DNA of 64,000 bases from Psychroflexus aurantiacus (GTDB lineage Bacteria; Bacteroidota; Bacteroidia; Flavobacteriales; Flavobacteriaceae), in contig NZ_JAAIKD010000001.1 in NCBI RefSeq assembly GCF_010820555.1, forward strand, positions 124,001 through 188,000, given 5' to 3'. A model generated the notes under the pieces. The model searched no databases, was not told where the DNA came from, and saw nothing but the letters and a program-made list of their open reading frames with translations. The position numbers were made by a program, and so were the translations under genes. Below are positions 9,307 to 19,057 of the stretch, piece by piece; within the stretch, counting starts at the first letter, position 1; each line of letters starts with the position of its first letter.

Positions 9307-10308
9307 TTAAACCTTAACCAGCATTTTTCCTTTGTTTTTCCCTTCAAACAGGTCTAAAAAAGCCTGCGGGATGTTATCGAATCCTTCCTGTATGGTTTCT
9401 TCATAGTGAAGTTTCCCGTTTTGAAGCCAGTCTGCTAACTGCCGGATTCCTTCCGGATGTCTGTCTTTGTAATCGAAGATGACGAAGCCCTGCATGGACG
9501 AACTTTTTTTGATCAGGAAGGGCTGTACGCTAGTGCTTTTAGGTAACTCGATTTTGTTATAAACCGAAATGGCACCGCAAACGACCGTTCTGGAGAATTT
9601 ATTGATATTGTAAAGCACTGCTTCTGAAATTTCTCCACCGACGTTATCGTAGTAGACATCCACACCATCCGGACAGGCTTTGGCGATGGCCTGCTTCATG
9701 TTTTCGGTGGTTTTGTAATTGATGCCTTCATCATAACCAAAATCAGAGGTGATCATCTCTATTTTTTCATCACTGCCCGCAATACCGACTACCCGCATTC
9801 CAAGAATCTTACCGATTTGCCCAACCACAGTTCCTACGGCGCCCGCTGCCCCTGAAACGAGAAGCGTTTCGCCTGCTTCGGGCTTTCCGATATCGGTGAG
9901 CCCAAAATATGCGGTGAGTCCGGTCATGCCAAGAATCCCAAGATAGGCAGAAAGTGGCGCCTGATCCGGATTTACTTTTTTCAGGTTGTCTGCATTGGCA
10001 ACCTGCTGTTCTTTCCACTGCAGCATCCCCGTGACGAAATCTCCGGAACTTAAATCAGAAGCTTTGGACTCCAGAACTTCAGCCACACAACCGGAAACAA
10101 TAGGTTTGTTAAGTTCAAAAGGTTCGATATAAGACTCAGCATCCATCATCCTGCCTCTTAAATAGGGATCTACGGAAACGTAAGTTAGTTGAAGTAAGAC
10201 TTCGCCGTCCTTGAGTTCTGAGACTTCTGAAGTCGTAAAATTAAAGTCGGAGAGTCCGGGTTTACCTTTTGGTCTGTTTTTTAAGTTGATGGTTTTTGCA
10301 GTTGACAT
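9307..10308 (-). CDS. NADP-dependent MDR oxidoreductase, CurA / leukotriene B4 dehydrogenase type
   Basis: The 333-residue protein is a medium-chain reductase without zinc-binding cysteines. It starts with the NRPKG motif typical of CurA, YncB and leukotriene B4 12-hydroxydehydrogenase-like enzymes (residues 11-15). It continues with YVSVDPYLRGRM, the Rossmann motif SGAAGAVGTVVGQIGK near residue 155, and YYDNVGG near residue 220. These enzymes use NADPH to reduce the C=C bond of alpha,beta-unsaturated aldehydes and ketones in the cytoplasm, often in detoxification. It appears to be a single-gene unit convergent with the patatin gene. Confidence 0.92.
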   Translation of the reverse strand: MSTAKTINLKNRPKGKPGLSDFNFTTSEVSELKDGEVLLQLTYVSVDPYLRGRMMDAESYIEPFELNKPIVSGCVAEVLESKASDLSSGDFVTGMLQWKEQQVANADNLKKVNPDQAPLSAYLGILGMTGLTAYFGLTDIGKPEAGETLLVSGAAGAVGTVVGQIGKILGMRVVGIAGSDEKIEMITSDFGYDEGINYKTTENMKQAIAKACPDGVDVYYDNVGGEISEAVLYNINKFSRTVVCGAISVYNKIELPKSTSVQPFLIKKSSSMQGFVIFDYKDRHPEGIRQLADWLQNGKLHYEETIQEGFDNIPQAFLDLFEGKNKGKMLVKV

Positions 10309-10473
10309 AATTTTTTAATTTTAATTCGAAAGAATTTTAAGTAATCCAATCAAACTTAAAGGTTTATATTCAGTTTAAATATTACAGAAAGACTAAAGTT
10401 ATTTTAGAAAGTTAATGTTTGCTTTAGATACTAATTTAATATTCCCTTTTTATTTAAAACTAGCATCGAAAAC

Positions 10474-11592
10474 TTACTGATGAATCTCCTCTATATTTTT
10501 AACTCTATAGGGATAACTACTTAAAATAAAGCTTGGCTTTTTTTCTGGATGAAGTTTTTTGTATTGGCTTATAAAACCTTCAAAATATGATCTATTATTG
10601 ATGTAAGGGACGTTCAATTCCTCTCTGGACCACTCTAAAATATTTATATAAATCTCAGAATTGTAGGTTACAGTTATGAAAGGTGATTTAGAATCTGGAT
10701 TATCATCTTCTGAAATTGAAACGTATAAATAACTTGTAAGTCCCCCATAAAGATTAAACGAAAATTGAGATAATGACTTTTGGAATATACCTAAAACAGG
10801 TAAGCCAATCAAAATAACAAAAATTAACCCCAGTTGAAATTTTGACTGACGTATCCAACTCCAGGAATTTTGAAAATAGTTTACATAAAGAATTGCAAAA
10901 ATGATCATTTGAATGTTCCAGGGCCACACAACAGAATTCCAATTTGCGCCTAAGGGGCTCAGAATTAATAACAGGATAACGTGCATCAAAATCAAAAAAT
11001 AGAAGGCAAATTTTCTCCATTTTGAAAGTAAAAGCACACCAGCCATCAGTTCTAAAATCGGTAAAACTAGTCCAAATCCTTTTGTAATTGGATGGTTGGA
11101 TATATCACTAGAAACACCTAAAGTATCGTGTAAAATGAATTTACCCCAGACAAAGTTGGCATACCCCAGATTTAATTTGTGTAGTCCGCTTAATATATAA
11201 ATCGCAGAAAGCAAAAGAAGAAAATAGTATTTGAAATATTTTGGGTGGAGCAAGAAAAAAGAAAACGTTAATACATATTGATATATCGCAGGCTGAAGCC
11301 TTAATTGGTCTGCCAGAATTAATACCAACTCCGTAATCAAAACACCAAGGATCCACAAGACTTTAGGCTTTAAAATAATAAATAACAGAAAAATTAAGTT
11401 CAGCCCTAAAATCCAGTCAAAAACTATAGGATCCAATGCATCGATTTGGTTGATAAAGGGAACAAGGGGGAACGTTCTTGTTTCACTAGACCAGAGCGGA
11501 AAAGATAAAGCCTTAAAAAAAATCCAAAAAAAAGCGGTGATTCTAAGAATCCAAAAGTTAAAATCTTCTTTAAAGGTTTTGGTTAAATTCAC
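10474..11592 (-). CDS. Multi-pass membrane protein, HTTM/DoxX-like, function unknown
   Basis: The 372-residue protein has about nine hydrophobic helices in residues 15-290 and a soluble, polar C-terminal tail of about 80 residues. The SGLHKLN segment after a helix pair and the later LPILELMAGVLLL helix resemble membrane proteins of the DoxX/MauE and HTTM kind, but similarity is weak and no catalytic residue can be assigned. It is flanked by unrelated genes on the same strand, with a decayed gene upstream. The region is more AT-rich than its neighbours, which may reflect acquisition or relaxed selection. Confidence 0.6.
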   Translation of the reverse strand: MNLTKTFKEDFNFWILRITAFFWIFFKALSFPLWSSETRTFPLVPFINQIDALDPIVFDWILGLNLIFLLFIILKPKVLWILGVLITELVLILADQLRLQPAIYQYVLTFSFFLLHPKYFKYYFLLLLSAIYILSGLHKLNLGYANFVWGKFILHDTLGVSSDISNHPITKGFGLVLPILELMAGVLLLSKWRKFAFYFLILMHVILLLILSPLGANWNSVVWPWNIQMIIFAILYVNYFQNSWSWIRQSKFQLGLIFVILIGLPVLGIFQKSLSQFSFNLYGGLTSYLYVSISEDDNPDSKSPFITVTYNSEIYINILEWSREELNVPYINNRSYFEGFISQYKKLHPEKKPSFILSSYPYRVKNIEEIHQ

Positions 11593-11670
11593 TTAGCTTT
11601 TTTTAAAATAAAAAAATTTAAACTCTTAAATAATAGAATTCACATAAGATGGCTTTATTTGTAAGGCTAT

Positions 11671-11939
11671 TTATTCAAAAGGATTTTCATATCCACTCTG
11701 ATAAAAATTCTGACACAAGAAAAGTATAGATCTTGACCCTTTATATTTATGTTCGTTTGCAAATAAACAATAAAGCAATACCTCATCGCCAGTGTCTAGT
11801 TCATTTTGCAAATATTCAATGAGCTAATGTTGAACAGGCATCCAAATTTTAGAGTTTCAATATCAAATTCAAATTTACGGGAGACCAAATCATTTAACAT
11901 TTCGGAGCTTCCCATTTTGAGCTTAAACACATTTCTCAT
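11671..11939 (-). pseudogene. Frameshifted small gene, family unknown
   Basis: On the minus strand an ATG at 11939 opens a frame that stops after about 49 residues at a TAG. The adjacent frame then runs to a TAA at 11671-11673 and reads like genuine protein (LIEYLQNELDTGDE, then LLYCLFANEHKYKG, ending in SGYENPFE). Adding one base near 11824-11826 joins the halves into about 89 residues with no internal stop. This suggests a single-base deletion in a small acidic soluble protein, or a sequencing error. I do not recognise the family. It lies between the M16 protease and the membrane protein, in otherwise gene-free DNA. Confidence 0.55.
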
Positions 11940-11958
11940 GATTTACACCACTTTCAAA

Positions 11959-14784
11959 TTACTCATTGAGTAATACAGGCTTGCCAAAGCCAAGCTGCTC
12001 TAATTTATTTAACTGAGTGGAAGCGTCTCCCACGATGAGATAAATCATTGCATCTGGGGTTATATATTGTTCTGCCAATGCCTTCATATCGTCTACAGTC
12101 ATTGCCCTGACCACAGCTTCACGCTGCCTGGCATAATCTACTGCATACCCGTAATTACTGATATCTGTAAGCATATTCAGCTTGTTGCGTATGGTTTCAA
12201 ATGCCCTTGCGTTGCTTTTTATCATATAGCTTTTGGTAATCTCTAGATCCTTTTCATTGTAGTCATTTCCGTAATTTTCTAAAATTTCCTTGATCAGGCT
12301 TGTGGATTCATAGGTGACATTTGAACGCACACCACTTGAAATCTGGAAAGGACCTGTGAGGTTTGTCCCCGAAAATCCGGAGCGAATACCATAGGTATAG
12401 CCTTTCCCTTCACGTAATTGCTGAGTGAGCTGAGAGGCAAAACCGCCGCCACCTAAGCGATAATTAAGCAGTGTAGCTGGATAAAAATCAGCATCTGTAG
12501 CTGCAAGCGCAGGGTAGCCAAAACGCAGTACAGATTGTTTGGCGCCAGGAATATCGTAAAAATAAACCTTTGAAGCAGCAGGAGCTTCTGGCTCCGGAAG
12601 GTCGGGAAATTCAACCGCTCTGGAGGTCCAGTTTGTATTCAAATCCAACAATGACTCGGTGACCTCATCCTGAGTGATAGATCCAACGACATGGAATTTG
12701 GTAATATTAGGTGAAAAATTATCGGTATAGTAAGCCTTTAAATCCTCTAAATCAATTGCATTTACACTGGCCTGGGTTCCTAAATTATCATTGGACAACA
12801 AATGGTCTTCACCATAGATCAGTTTGTTAAACTCAAGTTCAGCAATGCTGTTGGGTTGTGATTTCTGGCGCTCGATCTGAGCCAGGGTACTCTGTTTTAG
12901 AAGATTGAATTCTTTCTCGTCCCAGCGCGGCTGCAGTAAAATTTCCTGAACCAGTGCAATCGTTTCTTCATAGTTCCTGGCTAAGCTGGTTCCATAGATA
13001 TTTATGGACTCCCTGGAAGCACGCACATTTATGGAAGCCCCGAGCATCTCTATGGCATTTTCAAGTTCTTCAGGGGTTTTACCGGCTGTTCCTTTGGTCA
13101 GTAACTCGGCTAAGAGATTGGAAACGCCAGTTTTTTCGGGATTTTCTAAAAGCATTCCGCCTTTCAGCTGCATTTCGAATTGCACCAGGGGCACTTCATG
13201 ATGTTCTATACCAAACACCTTAAGGCCAGACGAAAGTTCTTCTTCCCACACCACCGGAACTTTTACCTCAGGGCTCTCCCCGTAGGGGGGTTCTATACTC
13301 CTGTCAAAACTGGAAGGTGTTTTTTCATAGTCTGTGGTTAAGCTGGCATCGAATGTTTCTTCTGCGCCATCAACTATGGGTTCTTCAACAACTTCCGCCA
13401 GGCGTGAATCTTCAAGCGCCAGTTCTTTTTGATCTTTGGGAACAAAACTGGTGGCGACAAAATTTTTGTCTTTTATATAATGCTCATACACCCGCATGAC
13501 ATCTTCCGGAGTAACCGCCAGTATATTTTTGACATCCTGGTTCACAAAACCCGGATCTCCGGCAAAGATTTCATACTGGGCCAGTTGAAAGCCCTTGCCC
13601 AAAACACTGGACAAACTGTTATAAAAATCGGTTTCCTGTCCCGCTTTAATTCGCTTTAACTCTGCTTCTGAAATACCTTCCTCTTCAAATTTCGCAAATC
13701 CTTCTTCAATACCACTGAGTACCTTTTGCAGATCCGTATCTGAATAGGCCGTGACCTGTAACATAAACTGACCCGCAATTTCTGAGTTATACTGATAAGC
13801 GCTTACGCGATCTGAAAGCTTCTGATCCTCCACCACTGCTTTGTATAAGGGCGCCTGTTTGCCCTGCGCTAAGTAGGTCGCCAATACATCCAGAGCATAG
13901 GCATCGGGATGGTAATTATGAACACCTGGCCACGTCAGCGTTAACCGGGGAACATTAGCAAAATTATCTTCATAATATATTTTTTTGGTTTGAGATAAAG
14001 TCACCGGCTGTTTTTCCATTTTCGGAATGTCCTCACCTCTCTTGATTTCACTAAAGTACTTTTCAACCCACAATTTAGCCTGTGCGGTATCAAAATCGCC
14101 TGCAATAGTCAGGGTTACATTATTGGGCACATACCAGCGATTGTAAAAGTCCTTGACATCCTGAAGCGTCGCGCTTTGCAAATCTTCCAGGGAACCGATT
14201 ACCTGCCAGTTGTAGGGATGTCCTTCCGGATATAAATTTTTGTCTATCACATAGGAATTATGGCCAAAAGGACGGTTATCTACGCCCTGACGTTTTTCAT
14301 TTTTTACCACCTGCTTTTCCTTGGCTAAAACCTGATCCGTAACGGTATTGATAAAGAAACCCAGTTTATCCGCTTCTGCCCAGATCATTTTTTCCAGGGC
14401 ATCTTTTGGAACGGTTTGAAAGTAATTGGTTCTGTCTCTGCTTGTGGAACCATTGGCTCCAGAGCCCCCAATGCGGGCACTCATTTTATCGAGTCCGCCT
14501 TTGCCTAAGTTTTCAGATTCTAAAAAAAGCAAATGCTCAAATAAATGCGCAAACCCTGTGCGGCCTTCAATTTCTCTGGCCGAACCCACATGGGTTGTCA
14601 AAGCCACAGCAACTACCGGGTCTGAACGATCGACATGAAAAATAACCTGCAAGCCATTATCCAGAGTGAATTTTTCAAAATCTACTTTAAAGGTCTGGGA
14701 TTCGATCGTGTTTTCCTCTTTTGCACAGGACAGCACGAAAGTGATGATGCATACATGAAGCAGTAAGTGTTTGATGAGTTTCAT
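11959..14784 (-). CDS. M16-family zinc metalloprotease lipoprotein (two tandem M16 units)
   Basis: The 941-residue precursor has a lipoprotein signal peptide with Cys20 in VLSC, so it should be anchored to a membrane facing the periplasm or the cell exterior. The inverted zinc motif HLFEH (H80, E83, H84) with the third ligand E163 in KNEKR marks the active N-terminal M16 unit. A second, motif-less M16 repeat occupies about residues 510-935, giving the clam-shell arrangement of pitrilysin/insulinase-type proteases in one chain. It probably degrades peptides outside the cytoplasm. It appears to be transcribed alone; 471 bases separate its start from the divergent next gene. Confidence 0.92.
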   Translation of the reverse strand: MKLIKHLLLHVCIITFVLSCAKEENTIESQTFKVDFEKFTLDNGLQVIFHVDRSDPVVAVALTTHVGSAREIEGRTGFAHLFEHLLFLESENLGKGGLDKMSARIGGSGANGSTSRDRTNYFQTVPKDALEKMIWAEADKLGFFINTVTDQVLAKEKQVVKNEKRQGVDNRPFGHNSYVIDKNLYPEGHPYNWQVIGSLEDLQSATLQDVKDFYNRWYVPNNVTLTIAGDFDTAQAKLWVEKYFSEIKRGEDIPKMEKQPVTLSQTKKIYYEDNFANVPRLTLTWPGVHNYHPDAYALDVLATYLAQGKQAPLYKAVVEDQKLSDRVSAYQYNSEIAGQFMLQVTAYSDTDLQKVLSGIEEGFAKFEEEGISEAELKRIKAGQETDFYNSLSSVLGKGFQLAQYEIFAGDPGFVNQDVKNILAVTPEDVMRVYEHYIKDKNFVATSFVPKDQKELALEDSRLAEVVEEPIVDGAEETFDASLTTDYEKTPSSFDRSIEPPYGESPEVKVPVVWEEELSSGLKVFGIEHHEVPLVQFEMQLKGGMLLENPEKTGVSNLLAELLTKGTAGKTPEELENAIEMLGASINVRASRESINIYGTSLARNYEETIALVQEILLQPRWDEKEFNLLKQSTLAQIERQKSQPNSIAELEFNKLIYGEDHLLSNDNLGTQASVNAIDLEDLKAYYTDNFSPNITKFHVVGSITQDEVTESLLDLNTNWTSRAVEFPDLPEPEAPAASKVYFYDIPGAKQSVLRFGYPALAATDADFYPATLLNYRLGGGGFASQLTQQLREGKGYTYGIRSGFSGTNLTGPFQISSGVRSNVTYESTSLIKEILENYGNDYNEKDLEITKSYMIKSNARAFETIRNKLNMLTDISNYGYAVDYARQREAVVRAMTVDDMKALAEQYITPDAMIYLIVGDASTQLNKLEQLGFGKPVLLNE

Positions 14785-15255
14785 TTGGAAGTCTGTTTTG
14801 GGTTAGTCAAGGTGTGTGGCTATGATTTTAGAGCTAAATAAACTAGAGTTTTTTAAATTTACTGGGCTCGAAAATACGATAATTCTCTATTCAGCTGGAT
14901 TTTAAAGATAAATAATTTGTAACAGGACTACAGGCTGTCTGTTTAAGGAGATTTAAAATTCAGCTTTCTCCTTTTTCCCTTTAAAATCTATGGTTCACGT
15001 TATTCTCTTAATTAATTATCCAAAACACAAAGGAAAGAGGATTAGCATTTTCTATAAATTTAAAATTAAATACTTTGAGAAGTCAAGATGATAAAGAACG
15101 TCTAATCATTAGGCGTTTAATAACCTAGATTTAGAGGATTGCTTTGTGGATATGATTCTGAACTGATAGGTCATTAAGGGGAAAGTTAGTGTTCAAGATA
15201 CAAATGTTTAATAATCAATATTTTAAGTATCTTTAATACGCTAAAATAAACCATC
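14785..15255. other. 471-base divergent intergenic region
   Basis: This AT-rich region lies between divergent genes and must hold both promoters. Near the right gene, TATCTTTA at about 15229-15236 resembles a Bacteroidota -7 box with one mismatch. A 33-codon frame at 14991-15089 has nothing to support it. No RNA gene, hairpin terminator or repeat was seen. Confidence 0.4.
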
Positions 15256-17655
15256 ATGAAAAACACTTTATTCTTCATCCTGTCGGCACTCCTGTGTATG
15301 CATGTTAGCGCACAACAAAAACAAGACAATCTTCAAGAAAAATTAAGCAATCACCTGGAAATTCCCCGTGAGGTTGCTTATCTGCATTTGAACAAATCGA
15401 CTTATTTAAAAGGAGAACAAATAGCATTTACTGCCTATGTCCTAAATAAGCAAAATCTTAAAGCTTCAGATGCAACCAATTTGTATATCCAGATCAAGGA
15501 TGCTAAAAATAAGGTGGTCAAAGAACAGCTTTTTCTAGTAGAAGAAGGCGTTTCTTCAAATACAATCAAAATAGATTCATTATTTACCGCGGGTAATTAT
15601 ACCCTAAATGCATTCACAAACTGGATGCGAAATTTTAAAGAACAAAATTATTTTACGGAGGCCATAAAGCTTATTGAGATTGAAGATACTCAAGAGTCTT
15701 ATTCAGTTGAAGCCTCAGAGGATATAGATGTACAGTTTTTACCCGAAAGCGGACATTTATTGACCGGGGTATTAAATACTGTTGGAGTTATCGCCAAAAA
15801 GGAGAATGGACTTGGCCTAGCAAATGCAGATCTTCGAATCACCAATGATCAAGATAAAGTATTAGCACGATTCAGGCTAAATCAGTTCGGTATTGGAAAG
15901 TTCACATTTATCCCTATAAAAGGCAGCAGGTATATGGCAGAGATTTCCTACTCCGGAGACCAGACAAGAGCTTTTAATATAGAGGTGCCCATTGAAAAGA
16001 ATGGTGTTATCCTTTCGGCAATAACAACTCAGGATGAACTAAGACTTCTGGTAAAAACCAACCGCGAAAGCTCTAAAGCCATTAAAAATAAAAAGTTTTC
16101 ACTGATTCTTCATAACTTAAAGGCTAGCAGGGTTTATGATTTCACTTTTAAAAATGGCAATACCCTTCCATTTCTTTTCAATCTAAAAGAATTTGCCCCA
16201 GGGATGAACATCATTACTTTGATAGATTCTGACAAAAAAGTAATCGCAGAGCGTTTGTTTTTTAACCACAACAACCTTCCGAAAACGACATTTAGCAGTC
16301 CTGAAATTACAGCTTCATCAGATTCGCTGGACATAAAACTGAAGCCCATCCAGGCCCTGGATAGTGTAAATGTGAGTGTTTCGGTCTTACCGAAATATTC
16401 AATTGCCGATCAGCACCACCACTCCATTACCTCTTATCTCCTGTTACAGCCTTATATCAAGGGAAGCGTTCAGCGAGCAGACTGGTACTTTAATTCAATA
16501 GATAAAAAGAAGGTTCAGGAACTAGACAAACTTTTGATCACTCAGGGCTGGAGTTCCTATGACTGGGATTACATTTTTAATGAGGATTTTCAAATTGAGC
16601 ATTTACCGGAAAATTTACTGGAGTTTGAGGCATCCCTTGATAGACCCAGAAGAAGAAATCAGGGATTTATAATTCATGCAACCGGAAACAGACTCCCTCA
16701 GGCTGTCGAATTGCCCGCCAATAAAGAATCCTTTATCATTAATAATTTTTTTCATTTTGAAGATGAGGAGCTTGCCATTTCTAAAATAAGAGGAAACAAA
16801 TTAATACCAGCTGGTTTACGTATTCAATTTTTGCGAAATACTTACCCGGAGTTAAAAACAAATCCTCCTTTTGTTCAGCCAGAAACAAAACGGGAGGTTT
16901 CAGATGACTATCAAGAACAGCCTCAAATCATTTTCGGCAAAGACAGAGAAATCCTGGATGAAGTTGTAATAGAAGAGAAAATTAATAAAGTAAAGGAACG
17001 CGAGCGAGAGTTGGATAGCAAACATCCGTGGAGCCGTGTGAGTGTAATCAGACCTGAAGACTTTAATCTTTATAATACGCTGGGGAATTACCTTAGGTCC
17101 AAACCAGGAATAAACGTGAATGAATTTCAAGGACAAATGGTAGTGACTTCATCATATAATACTTCTGCTGGGGCTCCTAGTGGTGGCGGATTTAATGCCC
17201 CTAGAAGGGCTAGTGCCATGCAGCTTTACTTAGACGGCATGCCTCTCGATAATTCATTTTTTTATGGTTTCCCCTTGGTGAACGTAGATTATATTGAAAT
17301 AAATCAAACGGGAATGGGAGGTGGCTTTATGGAAGCTGGCGGAAGTATAAAAATACATTCTAATTTCACTTCCGCTTTTGAATCTAATCGCTATATAAAT
17401 CCCCAAAAATTTGAGTATCCTGTAGCCTTTAGTCAGCAGAGAGCCTATTACATCCCTAAGTTTGATAGTTATACCAGTGATTTCTACCAAAATTATGGCG
17501 TAATTGACTGGAAGCCAATTCTAAAGCTAAACGAAGATGGATACATCTCGTTTAAGATCAAAAAACCCCGGGTAGATTATCAGCTTATTGTGCAAGGTAT
17601 CTCTTCAGAAGGTGTTTTGATACAGGATGTTCAGCAGATAACAGCAGAGAAGTAG
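15256..17655 (+). CDS. Secreted MG2-like protein with TonB-plug-like domain
   Basis: The 799-residue precursor has a signal peptide (cleavage near VSAQQ, about residue 20). Residues about 35-140 (EVAYLHLNKSTYLKGEQIAF and what follows) resemble the macroglobulin MG2 fold of Bacteroidota surface proteins. Residues about 620-715 resemble a TonB receptor plug: NYLRSKPGINV, then LYLDGMPLD, VDYIEIN and a Gly-rich turn. No beta-barrel follows; the protein ends about 85 residues later. It is therefore not a complete TonB-dependent receptor. It may be a periplasmic or outer-membrane-associated partner protein, but the function is unknown. It is probably transcribed alone. Confidence 0.75.
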   Translation: MKNTLFFILSALLCMHVSAQQKQDNLQEKLSNHLEIPREVAYLHLNKSTYLKGEQIAFTAYVLNKQNLKASDATNLYIQIKDAKNKVVKEQLFLVEEGVSSNTIKIDSLFTAGNYTLNAFTNWMRNFKEQNYFTEAIKLIEIEDTQESYSVEASEDIDVQFLPESGHLLTGVLNTVGVIAKKENGLGLANADLRITNDQDKVLARFRLNQFGIGKFTFIPIKGSRYMAEISYSGDQTRAFNIEVPIEKNGVILSAITTQDELRLLVKTNRESSKAIKNKKFSLILHNLKASRVYDFTFKNGNTLPFLFNLKEFAPGMNIITLIDSDKKVIAERLFFNHNNLPKTTFSSPEITASSDSLDIKLKPIQALDSVNVSVSVLPKYSIADQHHHSITSYLLLQPYIKGSVQRADWYFNSIDKKKVQELDKLLITQGWSSYDWDYIFNEDFQIEHLPENLLEFEASLDRPRRRNQGFIIHATGNRLPQAVELPANKESFIINNFFHFEDEELAISKIRGNKLIPAGLRIQFLRNTYPELKTNPPFVQPETKREVSDDYQEQPQIIFGKDREILDEVVIEEKINKVKERERELDSKHPWSRVSVIRPEDFNLYNTLGNYLRSKPGINVNEFQGQMVVTSSYNTSAGAPSGGGFNAPRRASAMQLYLDGMPLDNSFFYGFPLVNVDYIEINQTGMGGGFMEAGGSIKIHSNFTSAFESNRYINPQKFEYPVAFSQQRAYYIPKFDSYTSDFYQNYGVIDWKPILKLNEDGYISFKIKKPRVDYQLIVQGISSEGVLIQDVQQITAEK

Positions 17656-17686
17656 TCATTTATTCGACAGGGCTGAAATTTGAATT

Positions 17687-18694
17687 TTAAAAGCCTTCCA
17701 GAACTATTTTGCCTTTGGCTTTGCCCGACTCCAGCAGCTGGTGTGCTTTTCTCAGGTTTTCAGCGTTTATAGTTCCAAAGTGTTCTCCTTTTGTGGTTTT
17801 AAGAGTTTCATCATCTATAAGTTCTGAGACTTTATTGAGGCTATGATGCTGTTCGATCATATCCGGTGTTTTAAACAAGGATCTGGTAAACATGAGTTCG
17901 TAATGAATGGAAACCGACTTCGGCTTAAACGAGGTGGCATTGATGACTTTGGGATCGTCGATAAATCCAAATTTTCCCTGAGGATTGATAACCTTCACGA
18001 TCTCCTCAAAATGTTCTCCGGTAGCATTGATGCCGATGACATAATCGGCTTCAGGAAGGTTTTCTTTTTCGAACTCCTCACTTAAATTATTGCTGTGGTC
18101 GATCACAACATCAGCTCCCAGGTCTTTGAGCCAGTTTTTCGTGACGTCTCTAGAAGCTGTTCCGATGACTTTCAACCGGGTAAGCTTTTTCGCCAGTTGC
18201 ACCATAATGGAACCTACTCCACCTCCGGCACCGACAATCAATATACTTTTATTCGAATCTTCCTTGCTCACCTGCACTCTGTCAAAAAGCATTTCCCAGG
18301 CGGTTAGCGATGTTAAAGGCAGTGCGGCCGCATCGGCGAAGGACAGGCTGGACGGTTTATTCCCCACGATTCTTTCATCGACCAATTGAAACTCAGCATT
18401 GCTTCCTTGTCTCTTTAGCTCTCCGGCATACCAGACCTCATCTCCCACCTTAAAAAGAGACACGTCTTCGCCTACTTCCTTGACGATTCCTGAGGCATCC
18501 CAGCCGATGATTTCCCAGTTACCATCTTCAGGCGTTCTGTTTTTTCTGATTTTATAGTCGACAGGATTCACGGAGATCGCCTTGACTTCTACCAAAAGAT
18601 CTCTGCCTTTGGCTTTGGGTTTTGGCATCTCAATATCCTGAAGTGCATTTTCGTTTGTTATGTCTAAGTTTTCTTTGAATCCTATAGCTTTCAT
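17687..18694 (-). CDS. Zinc-type alcohol dehydrogenase-like MDR oxidoreductase
   Basis: The 335-residue protein starts MKAIGFKENLDI and carries the quinone-oxidoreductase-like MDR pattern: SVNPVDYKIR near residue 40, GWDASGIV near 65 and the nucleotide-binding GAGGGVGSIMVQLAK near 155. It lacks the structural-zinc Cys cluster. It matches the 'zinc-binding alcohol dehydrogenase family' (ZADH/QOR-like) proteins, which reduce quinones or enones with NADPH in the cytoplasm. The exact substrate is not predictable. It is convergent with the TonB-plug-like gene, 31 bases away. Confidence 0.9.
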   Translation of the reverse strand: MKAIGFKENLDITNENALQDIEMPKPKAKGRDLLVEVKAISVNPVDYKIRKNRTPEDGNWEIIGWDASGIVKEVGEDVSLFKVGDEVWYAGELKRQGSNAEFQLVDERIVGNKPSSLSFADAAALPLTSLTAWEMLFDRVQVSKEDSNKSILIVGAGGGVGSIMVQLAKKLTRLKVIGTASRDVTKNWLKDLGADVVIDHSNNLSEEFEKENLPEADYVIGINATGEHFEEIVKVINPQGKFGFIDDPKVINATSFKPKSVSIHYELMFTRSLFKTPDMIEQHHSLNKVSELIDDETLKTTKGEHFGTINAENLRKAHQLLESGKAKGKIVLEGF

Positions 18695-18884
18695 ATCCTC
18701 TAGTTTTTAAGAACTAAAGTAGGTTTATAAAGTCAGAAAGCCTGTTAGAGGATGTATAAAAGTTGGTGGTTTGAGAGTGATTTAAGAAAAAGAGGTATTA
18801 GTCTTTAAACTTTTCTTTTCAGCTTCAGTTAATCCTCCTCGCCAGGCTGGGTGTTGAGGTCAACTAAATGCATTAAGAAATGTA

Positions 18885-18913
18885 TTGCTGAGGTTAAAAG
18901 TTAACCTTAGCAA
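18885..18913. repeat. 13-bp inverted repeat with 3-base loop
   Basis: TTGCTGAGGTTAA, then AAG, then TTAACCTTAGCAA. The arms match at 12 of 13 positions. No T run follows on either strand, so it is not a canonical intrinsic terminator. It lies between the oxidoreductase start and the tRNA terminator and could be a protein-binding palindrome or a structured RNA element. Confidence 0.6.
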
Positions 18914-18931
18914 AATCAAAAAAAATCTTGA

Positions 18932-18962
18932 AAATAAAAAAGCCTCCCGAAAGGAAGGCTTT
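18932..18962 (-). terminator. Terminator of tRNA-Leu
   Basis: Reading the minus strand, AAGCCTTCC, a short TTTC loop and GGGAGGCTT form a hairpin followed by a T-rich run. It begins directly after the tRNA 3' end and should end its transcript. Confidence 0.8.
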
Positions 18963-18963
18963 G

Positions 18964-19045
18964 TACCTAGGGCGGGAATCGAACCCGCACATCGTAAGAT
19001 ACTGGGTTTTGAATCCAGCGCGTCTACCAATTCCGCCACCTAGGC
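18964..19045 (-). tRNA. tRNA-Leu (anticodon CAA)
   Basis: On the minus strand the 82-base sequence folds as a class II tRNA. The acceptor stem GCCTAGG pairs with CCTAGGT (G-U at 1-72), discriminator A. The D-loop contains GGTAGACGC, the anticodon loop TTCAAAA gives anticodon CAA, a short variable arm follows, and the T arm holds GCGGGTTCGATTCCCGC. The closing pair of the anticodon stem is an A-C mismatch. CCA is not encoded. The fold identifies a leucine tRNA reading UUG. Confidence 0.95.
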
Positions 19046-19057
19046 ATTTTGGAAGTG

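Noticed and set aside
14991-15089. 33-codon open frame in the intergenic region
   Set aside because: Short, Lys/Ile-rich, no ribosome-binding or conservation evidence; likely chance in AT-rich DNA.
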